The notes beneath the pieces were generated by a model, which saw only the letters and a list, made by a program, of their open reading frames with translations, was not told the DNA's origin and made no database searches. Positions 19,997 through 28,687 of a DNA stretch of 64,000 nt are shown here, piece by piece. The translations under genes and the position numbers were made by a program. The stretch covers positions 1-64,000 of the forward strand of contig CALXVQ010000008.1 of NCBI GenBank assembly GCA_944392135.1, given 5' to 3'. This DNA is from an uncultured Rickettsiales bacterium. Lineage in GTDB: Bacteria > Pseudomonadota > Alphaproteobacteria > Rickettsiales > UBA1997. Numbering within the stretch: the first letter of the stretch is position 1; each line of letters starts with the position of its first letter.

Positions 19997-20188
19997 TATT
20001 TATTTGCAATTTTTAGCAATAAACTTATGAAGATTATTTTATTAATGGCATTGCAAATAAACATTTGGTATTGATTTGATATAATCAAATTAGAATAAAT
20101 AGAGAATTTTTTGTTGTATTTTTGTTAATATATTGAATGAATAGACCAAATATTGTATTATAATGCAATGTTTAAAGTAGGGAGAGAA

Positions 20189-22369
20189 ATGAGTAAAAAA
20201 ATTTTGATAGATGGAGCATTTAAGGAAGAAACAAGGGTAGCATTAATAGAAGATAATGTTTTACAAAATTATGATAGAGAGGATTTTAATTTTAAACAGT
20301 TGAAAGGTAATATATATTTAGCTAAGGTTACCAGAATTGAACCTTCATTGCAAGCAGCATTTATAGACTATGGTGGTGATAGACATGGTTTTTTGCCTTT
20401 TTCAGATATACATCCAGACTATTATAATATTCCTAAAAGCGAGATAAAGAATTTAAAAGAAGTTAAATTTTTTCAAATAAATGATGAAATAAAAAAAGAA
20501 GTCAATGAAGAAAATGTTGAAGAATTAGATAAAAGTAGTGAAGATACTAATAATAGTATAGATATATCAAATACAGAAAATGTTGATAATATAGATATAT
20601 CAACAGCAGAAAGTCTTGATAATAATATTCAAGCTGATGGGGTTTTTATAACTGATTCTAATAGTACGACAATTTTAGTAAATGCCGAAAACGAACAAGT
20701 TGACGATGAAACTTTAAACAATATCATTAATAAAGATGAAGGCAATGTAGCTATTGAAAAAATTGATGATACTATAACTAGTGAAAATCTTGATAATTCT
20801 TCAAATGATAATGAAGATAGTGATGTAGATATTATACCTAATTATTCTGTTGATGAAGAAACTGATATTACCAATAACGATATTGAACCTCAATATAAAA
20901 TTGAAGATGTTATTAAAGAAGGACAATATCTTTTAGTACAAGTATTAAAAGAAGAAAGAGGAAATAAAGGTGTTGCAATGACAACATATATTTCTATTGC
21001 TGGAAAATATTGTGTTCTTATGGTAAATACACCAGGAAGAGGTGGGGTATCTAAAAAGGTTACAAATATCAATGATAGAAAAATTTTAAAAAGTATTTTA
21101 AGAAGCTTAAATGTAGCAGAAGATAAATCAATAATATTAAGAACTGCTGGTGTTGGTAAAAAGCCGGAAGATATTTTAAAAGATTATTTATATCTTGTTA
21201 GATTATGGAAAGCTATTAAAGAAACAACACTAGAATCAAAAGCACCAGCTTTTATTCATGCAGAAGATGATATTATTAAAAAAACAATTAGAGATTTATA
21301 TACTGATGATATTGATGAAATTATTGTTGAAGGCGAAGAAACTTATAAATCTATTGCAAGTTTAGCTAAAATTATTTCACCAGATCAAAATCCTATTGTA
21401 AAATTACATAATGATAAAATACCATTATTTCAATCATATAATGTTGAAAATCAATTATTAGAATTATATAATAACAAAGTAATTCTTCCTTCTGGTGGTT
21501 CTATTGTTATAGATCAAACAGAAGCATTAGTTGCTATTGATGTAAATTCTGGTAAAGCTACAAAAGAAAAAACGGTTGAAGAAATGGCAGTTGCTACAAA
21601 TGTTGAAGCAGCAAAAGAAATTGCTAGACAATTAAAACTTAGAGATTTAGGTGGTTTGGTTGTTATTGACTATATTGATATGTTTGAATTAAAGAACAGA
21701 AGAATAGTTGAAAAAGCAATGAGAGATGCTATGTCAACAGACAGAGCTAGAATTCAAATAGCAAGACTCAGTATTTTTGGATTAATGGAACTTTCTAGAC
21801 AAAGACTTGGTGCAAGCTTTATGGAGAGAAGTAGTGAAGTTTGCCCACGATGTAGTGGAAAGGGTAAAATTAAATCAAAAGAAATTGTAGCATTAAGTAT
21901 TTTAAGAGCTATTAAATATGCATCAAATGACAAACAAATAAATGTTGTTGTTGTTAAAACTACATTAGATTTATGTGATTATTTATTGAATTTTAAGAGA
22001 AGAGAAATTAATAATATTGAAAAAGATTATGGAATTTATGTTTTTGTTGAATGTAATGAACATATGGAAGACAATAATTATACTCTTAAAAAAAGAAAAG
22101 GTTTAACCCCAGAAGAAAAAAGAGAATTAGAACCTCAACAAAAAATGGGTAAAGTAAATTTAAGTTTTGATGATGAATCATATTCAGTTAGCAACGACGA
22201 TATTAAAAAATATAAATTTAATGAAGAAATTTATGAATCTAATGAAAAAGCACCACGAAGAGTAAATAAAAAACAATATAATAAATATAATAAATTTAAT
22301 TATAACAATAATAATAACAAAAACAAAAAGAAGAAAGAAAATTGGTTTAGGCGATTGTTAGGTATTTAA
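20189..22369 (+). CDS. rne: Ribonuclease E/G
   Basis: Endoribonuclease for rRNA processing and mRNA decay. From the ATG at 20189 it has 726 residues; this start was chosen because AGGGAGAG lies just upstream, and the 12 extra codons from 20153 are not conserved in type. The S1 domain (GNIYLAKVTRIEPSLQAAFIDYG) is split by an acidic Asn/Asp/Glu insert of about 120 residues and resumes at GQYLLVQVLKEERGNKG. The catalytic Asp pair is in VAIDVNSG and VVIDYIDM, and the Zn-link is CPRCSGKG. The basic C-terminal tail (KKQYNKYNK..., then WFRRLLGI) is short, so a large degradosome scaffold is not evident. A split S1 domain is usual in Alphaproteobacteria. Confidence 0.95.
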   Translation: MSKKILIDGAFKEETRVALIEDNVLQNYDREDFNFKQLKGNIYLAKVTRIEPSLQAAFIDYGGDRHGFLPFSDIHPDYYNIPKSEIKNLKEVKFFQINDEIKKEVNEENVEELDKSSEDTNNSIDISNTENVDNIDISTAESLDNNIQADGVFITDSNSTTILVNAENEQVDDETLNNIINKDEGNVAIEKIDDTITSENLDNSSNDNEDSDVDIIPNYSVDEETDITNNDIEPQYKIEDVIKEGQYLLVQVLKEERGNKGVAMTTYISIAGKYCVLMVNTPGRGGVSKKVTNINDRKILKSILRSLNVAEDKSIILRTAGVGKKPEDILKDYLYLVRLWKAIKETTLESKAPAFIHAEDDIIKKTIRDLYTDDIDEIIVEGEETYKSIASLAKIISPDQNPIVKLHNDKIPLFQSYNVENQLLELYNNKVILPSGGSIVIDQTEALVAIDVNSGKATKEKTVEEMAVATNVEAAKEIARQLKLRDLGGLVVIDYIDMFELKNRRIVEKAMRDAMSTDRARIQIARLSIFGLMELSRQRLGASFMERSSEVCPRCSGKGKIKSKEIVALSILRAIKYASNDKQINVVVVKTTLDLCDYLLNFKRREINNIEKDYGIYVFVECNEHMEDNNYTLKKRKGLTPEEKRELEPQQKMGKVNLSFDDESYSVSNDDIKKYKFNEEIYESNEKAPRRVNKKQYNKYNKFNYNNNNNKNKKKKENWFRRLLGI

Positions 22370-22380
22370 TTCAAAAAATT

Positions 22381-22412
22381 AGCCACCAATTAAATTGGTG
22401 GCTTAATTTATA
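22381..22412 (+). terminator. Rho-independent terminator of rne
   Basis: AGCCACCAAT (22381-22390), loop TAA, ATTGGTGGCT (22394-22403), a perfect 10-bp stem followed by a T-rich tract. Confidence 0.85.
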
Positions 22413-22498
22413 TAATATCATATATTAAAAGTTTCACAATTAATGATTTCTATATTATTATTTCTTTTAGTGTCTATTTTGCTATACCGAGATTACCA

Positions 22499-22740
22499 TG
22501 GGCTTTTTAAGCCCTTGCAATGACGGTGTGTAGGCATTGTCCTTCGCAATAATGCTGTGTGTTGTGTGTGGTGGTTGCTATACCAAGATTGCCACGAACC
22601 TTCGGTTCTCGCAATGACAAGCCAAGAATTAACGAGATTGCCACGAGTTGCAAGCAACTCTCGCAATGACGAGTTTGTGAATACCACCCCTTGCCCCCTT
22701 CGTCATTGTGAGACTTCGCAGAAGTCGTGGCAATCCATAA
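22499..22740 (+). repeat. Long direct repeat, copy 1
   Basis: About 242 bp, nearly identical to 23257-23497. It carries several hairpin units plus the unique-looking connector GGTGTGTAGGCATTGTCC and the TGTGTGGTGGTTGCTATACC tract. Confidence 0.9.
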
Positions 22741-23256
22741 CCACTATTCATTGCCCTTCGTCATTGCGAGGAGCAAAGCGACGAAGCAATCCACAAACCA
22801 CTAATAATTTATGCTTTTACAGAAAAAATAAAAGAATTAACCACCTTTTACCACCTCTTGTCATTGCGAAGGCCGAAGGCCTGTGGCAATCCATAAACCA
22901 CAAAAAGTTAATACAAAAATAGAAAAGGAAAAGAAATCACTATTATTTATCAAGTCAAAGAACTAGTTTTCAATTTTCAATTTCTTATGTTTCATTCGTT
23001 TTGCACTTCGTGGGACGACAAGCTAAAATGATTATACAAGCATATCATTTTCCCACTTTGTGCTTCAATTTTCAATTTCTTATGTATTAATTTTCAATTT
23101 TCAATTTTCAATTTTTTCTCAACCCCCCTATTGCTTCGCAACATCCCCCCTTACAAAGGGAGGCAAGCCCCCACAAACCACTAATAATAAACACAAAAAT
23201 CAAAAAGAAAAAGAATTCCATGAATGAATAATTATACACCATACTGAGCTTGCCAC

Positions 23257-23497
23257 GGGCTTTTCAAGCCCTCGCAATGACGGTGTGTAGGCATTGTCCT
23301 TCGCAATAATGCTGTGTATTGTGTGTGGTGGTTGCTATACCAAGATTGCCACGAACCTTCGGTTCTCGCAATGACAAGTCAAGAATAAACGAGATTGCCA
23401 CGAGTTGCAAGCAACTCTCGCAATGACGAGTTTGTGAATACCACCCCTTGCCCCATTCGTCATTGCGAGACTTCGCAGAAGTCGTGGCAATCCATAA
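23257..23497 (+). repeat. Long direct repeat, copy 2
   Basis: The second copy of the 22499-22740 segment, with scattered substitutions. In this copy the first hairpin is more perfectly paired (GGGCTTTTCAAGCCC followed by TCGCAATGA). Confidence 0.9.
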
Positions 23498-23594
23498 ACC
23501 ACAAAAAGTTAATACAAAAATAGAAAAGAAAAAGAAATCACTACCAATAATAATATAAAAGCAAAAGAATTTAATAATAAAGAAAAATATTTTA

Positions 23595-23637
23595 TATTAT
23601 TATAGTGTTAGATAATATATCTAACACTATAATAATA
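23595..23637. terminator. Perfect 19-bp palindrome downstream of rpmB
   Basis: The arm TATTATTATAGTGTTAGAT (23595-23613), loop AATAT and its exact complement (23619-23637). It lies 56 bp after the rpmB stop, with TA-rich simple repeats between them. Probably a terminator for rpmB, although the following T run is interrupted. Confidence 0.5.
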
Positions 23638-23692
23638 AAATATAATAAAATATAATAAAATATATAATAATATAATATAATATAAATATTAA

Positions 23693-24040
23693 TTATTTAT
23701 CTTCTTTCTTATTAGATCTTTTTTTGCTGATGATTTTAACATCTTTGTATAAGCCTTTTTCAACTAATGCTTTCTCAATTCTTTTTCTAAGTTTTTTAGC
23801 TTGATCTGTTAATTTGTTTCCTTTGTAGTTGATTATGAAAGAATCTAAACTTCCGTATTTGTTAACAGTTCTTAAAGTATTAGTAGCAATTTTTAATTTT
23901 ACGTTTACACCTAATACATCACTTTTTAAAACAACTTCTTTAAGGTTAGGCAAGAATTGTCTTTTTGTTCTTCTTTTTGATTTAGAAACATTGTTTCCAC
24001 TCATTACACCTACACCTGTTAAATCACATTTATTTGACAT
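23693..24040 (-). CDS. rpmB: Ribosomal protein bL28
   Basis: Large-subunit ribosomal protein. The start MSNKCDLTGVGVMSGNNVSKSKRRTKR is the bL28 signature, followed by FLPNLKEV and the ribosome-contacting TLRTVNKYGSLD region. At 115 residues it is longer than the usual ~75-100, with a basic Lys/Asp-rich C-terminal extension. An AAAGGGAAATATA sequence precedes the ATG on the minus strand. A promoter-like TTGACA (24114-24109) with a 17-bp spacer to ATAATT (24091-24086) lies upstream. Confidence 0.95.
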   Translation of the reverse strand: MSNKCDLTGVGVMSGNNVSKSKRRTKRQFLPNLKEVVLKSDVLGVNVKLKIATNTLRTVNKYGSLDSFIINYKGNKLTDQAKKLRKRIEKALVEKGLYKDVKIISKKRSNKKEDK

Positions 24041-24248
24041 AATTATATTTCCCTTTTTTCTTTTATAAATTAAAATTTATAAAAGAATTATTATTTATTA
24101 AATATTATTGTCAAGAAAAATATTAAAAAAAAATTAATAAAAATATTGAAAATACTAATTCTGTTAGGGGAAGATTTACATTATAATAAATGTGTTGAAA
24201 AAATTTAAAAAGATTGTATTTTCTTATTAGAATAAAAAAATAAGTATT

Positions 24249-24896
24249 ATGTCAAATATAAAAATTTCACCTTCTGTATTGTCAGCTGATTTTTCTAAAT
24301 TGGGAGAGGAAATTGTTAAATTAGATAAAGGCGGAGCTGATTATATACATTTAGATGTTATGGACGGACATTTTGTTCCTAATATAACATTTGGTCCTAA
24401 ATTAATTAAAGATATTAGAAAATATACAAATAAAGTATTTGATACACATTTGATGATTGATAATCCTGATTTATATATTGAAGAATTTGCAAAAGCTGGT
24501 AGCGATATTATTTCAGTTCAATATGAAAGTGTAATACATTTAGATAGAACTATATCTACAATAAAAGCATTAGGTAAAAAAGCTGGTTTAGTTTTAAATC
24601 CAACTACAAGTGAGAGTGTATTAGAATATATTATTGATAAACTTGATATGATTTTAGTTATGTCAGTAAATCCTGGTTTTGGGGGACAAAGCTTTTTATC
24701 TAATCAATTAGAAAAAATTAGTAAGATTAGAAAAATGATTGAAAAAACAGGAAAAGATATTGATTTAGAAGTAGATGGTGGTATTAATGATATTACAGCA
24801 AAAGAAGTTAAAAAAGCTGGTGCCAATGTATTAGTTTCTGGATCATATATCTTTAAAAATGAAGATTATGGTAAAGCTATTGAATCATTAAGATAA
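24249..24896 (+). CDS. rpe: Ribulose-phosphate 3-epimerase
   Basis: Interconverts ribulose-5-phosphate and xylulose-5-phosphate in the pentose phosphate pathway. A TIM barrel of 215 residues with the usual signatures: SPSVLSADFSKLGEE, YIHLDVMDGHFVPNITFGP (metal-binding His/Asp), VMSVNPGFGGQSF, and EVDGGIN near the end. Length and motifs match well. A single gene, 63 bp before the response regulator on the same strand, so weak co-transcription is possible. Confidence 0.98.
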   Translation: MSNIKISPSVLSADFSKLGEEIVKLDKGGADYIHLDVMDGHFVPNITFGPKLIKDIRKYTNKVFDTHLMIDNPDLYIEEFAKAGSDIISVQYESVIHLDRTISTIKALGKKAGLVLNPTTSESVLEYIIDKLDMILVMSVNPGFGGQSFLSNQLEKISKIRKMIEKTGKDIDLEVDGGINDITAKEVKKAGANVLVSGSYIFKNEDYGKAIESLR

Positions 24897-24958
24897 ATAT
24901 TTATTGATTTATATGTAATAATATTTTATCATATTTTTAGTAAGTTTTGAAATTTATT

Positions 24959-25627
24959 ATGGAAACTTCAAAAAAACATATTCTTGTAATAGATGATGAT
25001 AAAAGAATTAGGGAATTGTTAAAACAATTTCTTAATAAAAATGGTTTTTTTGTAACAACTAGTGCTAATACAAAAGAAGCTAGAAAAGAATTAACAAAAT
25101 TCATATTTGACATAATGGTTGTAGATCTAATGATGCCCGATGAAATGGGTATAGATTTTTTGATTAAAATTAAAAATGAAGGTAATAAAACACCAGCAAT
25201 AATGCTAACAGCTATGGGTGATATAGATAACAAAACAAAGTGTTTTGAAAATGGTTGTGATGATTATTTAGTAAAACCATTTGAACCTAAGGAACTTATA
25301 CTTAGAATCAATAATATATTAAACAAAAACAAAGAAGCAAAACAAAATATTTGTGAATTTGGTGATTATATTTTTAATTTTGATAAACAATTATTGACTA
25401 AAAATGATGAAATGATATATCTTACAGATATTGAAATTAAATTATTAGACATATTTTGTAAGAATATAGATAAACCACTTACAAGAGAAGAATTACTTTT
25501 TGATGACTTAAATGAGAGAAGTATTGATGTAGCTATTGCAAGACTTAGAAAGAAAATTGAAGATGATGTAAAAAAGCCTAAATATATTAGAACTATTAGA
25601 AACAAAGGTTATGTTTTAAATAGCTAA
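24959..25627 (+). CDS. OmpR/PhoB-family response regulator
   Basis: A two-component response regulator. From the ATG at 24959 (METSKKHILVIDDDKR) it has 222 residues; an in-frame TTG four codons earlier is less likely. The receiver has the acidic pocket IDDD, the phospho-acceptor Asp56 in VVDLMMPD, the Thr in LTAMG and Lys106 in LVKPFEP. The C-terminal winged helix (about 130-222) is of OmpR type, with LTDIEIKLLDIFCKN and IRTIRNKGYVLNS. No histidine kinase gene is adjacent, so it is an orphan here; its end overlaps the convergent DsbD-like gene by 4 bp. Confidence 0.93.
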   Translation: METSKKHILVIDDDKRIRELLKQFLNKNGFFVTTSANTKEARKELTKFIFDIMVVDLMMPDEMGIDFLIKIKNEGNKTPAIMLTAMGDIDNKTKCFENGCDDYLVKPFEPKELILRINNILNKNKEAKQNICEFGDYIFNFDKQLLTKNDEMIYLTDIEIKLLDIFCKNIDKPLTREELLFDDLNERSIDVAIARLRKKIEDDVKKPKYIRTIRNKGYVLNS

Positions 25628-26850
25628 TTCTTTACATAACCACATTTATTTAATTCTTTTATAAATCTATTACTTGTTAATGTTCCTGTAAAAGTACAGC
25701 CTTCTCTATGATCTTTATTAAATACTATATATTTTGGTACATAAATTGCATTAATATCATCATAAAATTCTTCTGCTTCCTTGCTATCTTGTGTAATATC
25801 TATTTTTATAGAAATAACATTGTCATTGTCTAAATAATTAAGTGCCTTATATTTAGATAATACAGTAAATTCATTTAAATTGCATATCATACACCATTTA
25901 GCCATTATATTCACAAAAACAGTTTTTCCTTCATCTACATATTTATTTATTTGTTCTAATGTAATTTTATCTTGCCATATAGTATCTTGTAATTGTGTAG
26001 CTTTTTCACTTTCATAAAACGACACAGGTGTAATCGTAGCAAAAATAACCATCATAATAGTAATTGCAAGATTTTGCTTCATATTTTTAATAAATTTAAA
26101 TTGCAAAACTATCATTACCATAAATAATATTAATATTATTAATGCTTGAATTCCAATAGTTGAATATAAAATTGTCATTAGCCAGAAAATAGTTAAAAAT
26201 AGAATTAAAATAACTATTTTTTCCATGTTATATAAAATATATTGCTTTTTCTTTAAGAAATCAAAAATACTAGGTTTTATTAATATCAATAAAAATGGTG
26301 TTGCCATACCAAGCCCTATTAATAAAAAATTGATAATTAAAGAAATATAATTATCATTAGCAAGCGACATAGCTAAAATAGAACCTAATATTGGCATTGA
26401 ACAAGGTGTTGCAAATATTACAAGAAATTTAGCCATTACAAAATTTTCAATAAAAATATTTCTATTTACTGCTTTTGATTTATTATACTTATTTTGTAAA
26501 TAATTCATTATTTTAGGTGAATAATTTATATGGAAAAGTCCCAATAAATTTAAAGCAAATAAAAATAACATTAAAATAATGAATATTAAAAAATAAGGAT
26601 TTTGAAAATGAAAGCCTAAATGAAAAGTCTTTCCCATATATTGAAATAATATAATAAATAAAGAAAATATAAAAAATATAAATATTATACCCAAAGCCGA
26701 TGCAATAGCACTAATTTTGACATTTTGTTTACTATTTTCTGTTTGAGAATATTTAATTATATCATAAATTTTAATTAATAGCATTGGCAAGTTGCAAGGC
26801 ATTAAATTAATTGCTAGTCCAGCTAAATAAAATACTATAATATTATTCAT
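25624..26850 (-). CDS. DsbD/ScsB-like thiol-disulfide transporter with fused thioredoxin domain
   Basis: It probably moves reducing power across the inner membrane. About eight membrane helices contain the paired cysteines of the DsbD core (LMPCNLP near residue 19 and ATPCSMP near 146). A C-terminal periplasmic thioredoxin-like domain has the CxxC motif WCMIC near residue 319 and a cis-Pro loop (YVPKYIVFN). The N-terminal periplasmic domain of E. coli DsbD is absent: the protein begins directly in the first membrane helix. Its start overlaps the next upstream gene (109 residues) by 8 bp, so it belongs to that unit, with smpB and ftsY upstream. Confidence 0.85.
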   Translation of the reverse strand: MNNIIVFYLAGLAINLMPCNLPMLLIKIYDIIKYSQTENSKQNVKISAIASALGIIFIFFIFSLFIILFQYMGKTFHLGFHFQNPYFLIFIILMLFLFALNLLGLFHINYSPKIMNYLQNKYNKSKAVNRNIFIENFVMAKFLVIFATPCSMPILGSILAMSLANDNYISLIINFLLIGLGMATPFLLILIKPSIFDFLKKKQYILYNMEKIVILILFLTIFWLMTILYSTIGIQALIILILFMVMIVLQFKFIKNMKQNLAITIMMVIFATITPVSFYESEKATQLQDTIWQDKITLEQINKYVDEGKTVFVNIMAKWCMICNLNEFTVLSKYKALNYLDNDNVISIKIDITQDSKEAEEFYDDINAIYVPKYIVFNKDHREGCTFTGTLTSNRFIKELNKCGYVKN

Positions 26851-27172
26851 TTTTCTTACTATTTAATTCATAAACTTCATAAATTTTATTCTTAAAGTAG
26901 TCTATTCTGTCTAATACTATATTAATATCTTCTTTTACTTTAAGTAATTTTGTCATATTTTGCTTGTCTTTTAAATATGTAATATAATCTTCTATCATTT
27001 TGTTAGCATGATCTTTAATTTCATCAATGATTGGATACAAAATATCTTGTTTTTGTTTTATAGATAATTCTTTATTGGTTGATACTTTTTCAGTTAAATC
27101 ATCAGCCATATCACAATAATTATTTAAACTATTATATGTTTCTAAATCTTCATCTTGTATTACAAAAACCAT
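26843..27172 (-). CDS. Hypothetical helical protein, 109 residues
   Basis: I do not recognise this protein. It is acidic, soluble and almost wholly alpha-helical, with a heptad-like pattern (IIDEIKDHANKMIEDYITYLKD and later), so a coiled coil is likely. It sits 6 bp after smpB and overlaps the DsbD-like gene by 8 bp, so it is translated within the ftsY-smpB-this-dsbD run. No motif suggests a function. Confidence 0.7.
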   Translation of the reverse strand: MVFVIQDEDLETYNSLNNYCDMADDLTEKVSTNKELSIKQKQDILYPIIDEIKDHANKMIEDYITYLKDKQNMTKLLKVKEDINIVLDRIDYFKNKIYEVYELNSKKNE

Positions 27173-27178
27173 AATATA

Positions 27179-27637
27179 TTATCTATTTTGTTCTTTTAGC
27201 ATCCTTTCTTTATCTCTTTTCCAGTCCCTTTCTTTTATATCTTTTCTTTTATCATAAAGTTTTTTACCTTTACCTAAGGCAATTTTAATTTTTGCTTTGT
27301 TTTTATCATTTATATAAAGAGAAAGGGGAATTATTGTCATACCTTTTGTCTTAATACTGCCAGCAATTTTATTAATTTCTTTTTTATGTAATAATAATTG
27401 CCTATTTCTTGTAGGTTTATGATTAAAATATTTAGATGTCATGCTATAAACAGGAATATTCATATTTGATATTATAGCATTGCCATTATCATCTATGTAT
27501 ATATATGATTCTTGAATATTTGCTCTACCATTTCTCAAAGATTTAATTTCACTACCTAGCAAAGATAACCCTGCTTCATATTCTGTTAAAATTTCATAAT
27601 CATGTCTAGCCTTCTTATTCTGTGCTATGAGTTTCAT
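27179..27637 (-). CDS. smpB: SsrA-binding protein SmpB
   Basis: Partner of tmRNA in rescuing stalled ribosomes. The 152-residue protein has the OB-fold signatures NKKARHDYEILTEYEAGL, LLGSEIKSLRNGRANIQESY, and the basic C-terminal tail GKKLYDKRKDIKERDWKRDKER, which reaches into the mRNA channel. It lies 7 bp after ftsY. The tmRNA gene itself is not in this window. Confidence 0.98.
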   Translation of the reverse strand: MKLIAQNKKARHDYEILTEYEAGLSLLGSEIKSLRNGRANIQESYIYIDDNGNAIISNMNIPVYSMTSKYFNHKPTRNRQLLLHKKEINKIAGSIKTKGMTIIPLSLYINDKNKAKIKIALGKGKKLYDKRKDIKERDWKRDKERMLKEQNR

Positions 27638-27644
27638 AATAAAT

Positions 27645-28568
27645 CTATTTTAATTTTAATAAACTTTTAATATAATTATCTATATTAAATTCTTGTAAAT
27701 CATCAACTCCTTCACCAATACCAATAGCATAAATTGGTTTTTTATAGTCGTGAACTATTGGAACTAATATACCACCTTTTGCTGTACCATCCATCTTGTT
27801 CATAATAATACCAGATACATTTAGCATTTTATTAAAAATTTCTACTTGTTTTTTAGCATTTTGTCCAATAGTTGCATCTAAAACTAAAATTGTTTCATCA
27901 ACACCTTTTTCATCAAGTTTTTTAAGTACTCTTTCAATTTTTTGTAATTCATTCATTAAATTAATATTGTTTTGCATTCTTCCAGCTGTATCAACTAAAA
28001 GTACATCATAATTTTCATTTTTAGCTTTTTCTAATGCTTTATAAGCAACTGACGATGGGTCCATACCTTCTTTTTCAGCTTTAATAATGTCAACACCAAC
28101 TTTTTGACACCATAATTCAAGTTGTTCAACAGCCCCAGCTCTAAAAGTATCGCAAGCTGAAATTAATACTTTTTTACCTTCTTCTTTTAATTTTTTAGCA
28201 ATTTTACCAATAACAGTTGTTTTTCCAACTCCATTAATACCAACAAACATTAAAATATAAGGTTTTCTTTTTTCATCTATTATTAAAGGTTTTTCAGAAT
28301 TACGTAAAAACTCCTTAATATGTTTTGCTAGAATAAGTTTAATATCTTCTGTTGTGGAAGATTTTGAATATTTATTTTTCTTTATTTCATTGATTACTTT
28401 ATTAGTAATATCAATACCTAAATCACTTGCAATAAGTAATTCTTCTAATTCATCTAATAAATCATCATCTATTTTCTTTCCTGAAAAAATACCAAACAAA
28501 CCATTTGAAATTTTATCAGCTGATTTATCCATTTGATTATCAATGTTTGATTTTGTAAAAATTGACAC
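27645..28568 (-). CDS. ftsY: Signal recognition particle receptor FtsY
   Basis: Membrane-associated SRP GTPase for co-translational targeting. The NG domain is complete: G1 GINGVGKTTVIGKIA, DTFRAGAVEQLELWC, DTAGRMQNN, and the G4/G5 region NKMDGTAKGGILVPI, ending IGIGEGVDDLQEFN. At 307 residues it is short because the N-terminal acidic A domain of E. coli FtsY is lacking, as in many Alphaproteobacteria. First gene of the ftsY-smpB-109aa-dsbD run on the minus strand. Confidence 0.98.
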   Translation of the reverse strand: MSIFTKSNIDNQMDKSADKISNGLFGIFSGKKIDDDLLDELEELLIASDLGIDITNKVINEIKKNKYSKSSTTEDIKLILAKHIKEFLRNSEKPLIIDEKRKPYILMFVGINGVGKTTVIGKIAKKLKEEGKKVLISACDTFRAGAVEQLELWCQKVGVDIIKAEKEGMDPSSVAYKALEKAKNENYDVLLVDTAGRMQNNINLMNELQKIERVLKKLDEKGVDETILVLDATIGQNAKKQVEIFNKMLNVSGIIMNKMDGTAKGGILVPIVHDYKKPIYAIGIGEGVDDLQEFNIDNYIKSLLKLK

Positions 28569-28687
28569 AATATCTTAAATAATTTATCTAAATCTAATTA
28601 TATTAGTATTATTTTTCAAAAATCAACTATTTTTATATTGAAATTTCTTAAAATAAAGTTTATTTTAAAGAAAAAAACTAAAATCTT

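Larger units (their letters stand above)
22485..23560. repeat. Repeat cluster 3: about 1.1 kb of palindromic units and composite duplications
   Basis: The densest cluster. Cores seen include GGGCTTTTTAAGCCC (22499), GAACC-TTC-GGTTC (about 22595-22608), GAGTTGC-AA-GCAACTC (about 22640), GACTTCGCAGAAGTC (22712), GAGGAGCAAAGCGACGAAG (about 22766) and AGGCCGAAGGCCT (about 22868). It also holds tandem TTTTCAA tracts (22963-22980, 23091-23113) and a second element near 23120-23163 (CCCCCTATTGCTTCGCAAC...CCCTTACAAAGGGAGG). No gene is supported between 22370 and 23692. Confidence 0.9.

Noticed and set aside
20153-20188. Upstream start for rne adding 12 residues
   Set aside because: AGGGAGAG sits directly before the ATG at 20189, and the S1-domain family normally begins near there.
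20890-21072. Antisense frame within rne, and similar antisense frames within other genes
   Set aside because: These are shadows of strongly supported genes on the other strand.
22493-22922. 64- and 121-residue frames in repeat cluster 3
   Set aside because: Repeat-derived; the same peptides appear in clusters 2, 4 and 5.
22485-23560. Possible CRISPR array
   Set aside because: Units are self-complementary, vary in length and core, and have no regular spacers; no cas gene is present.
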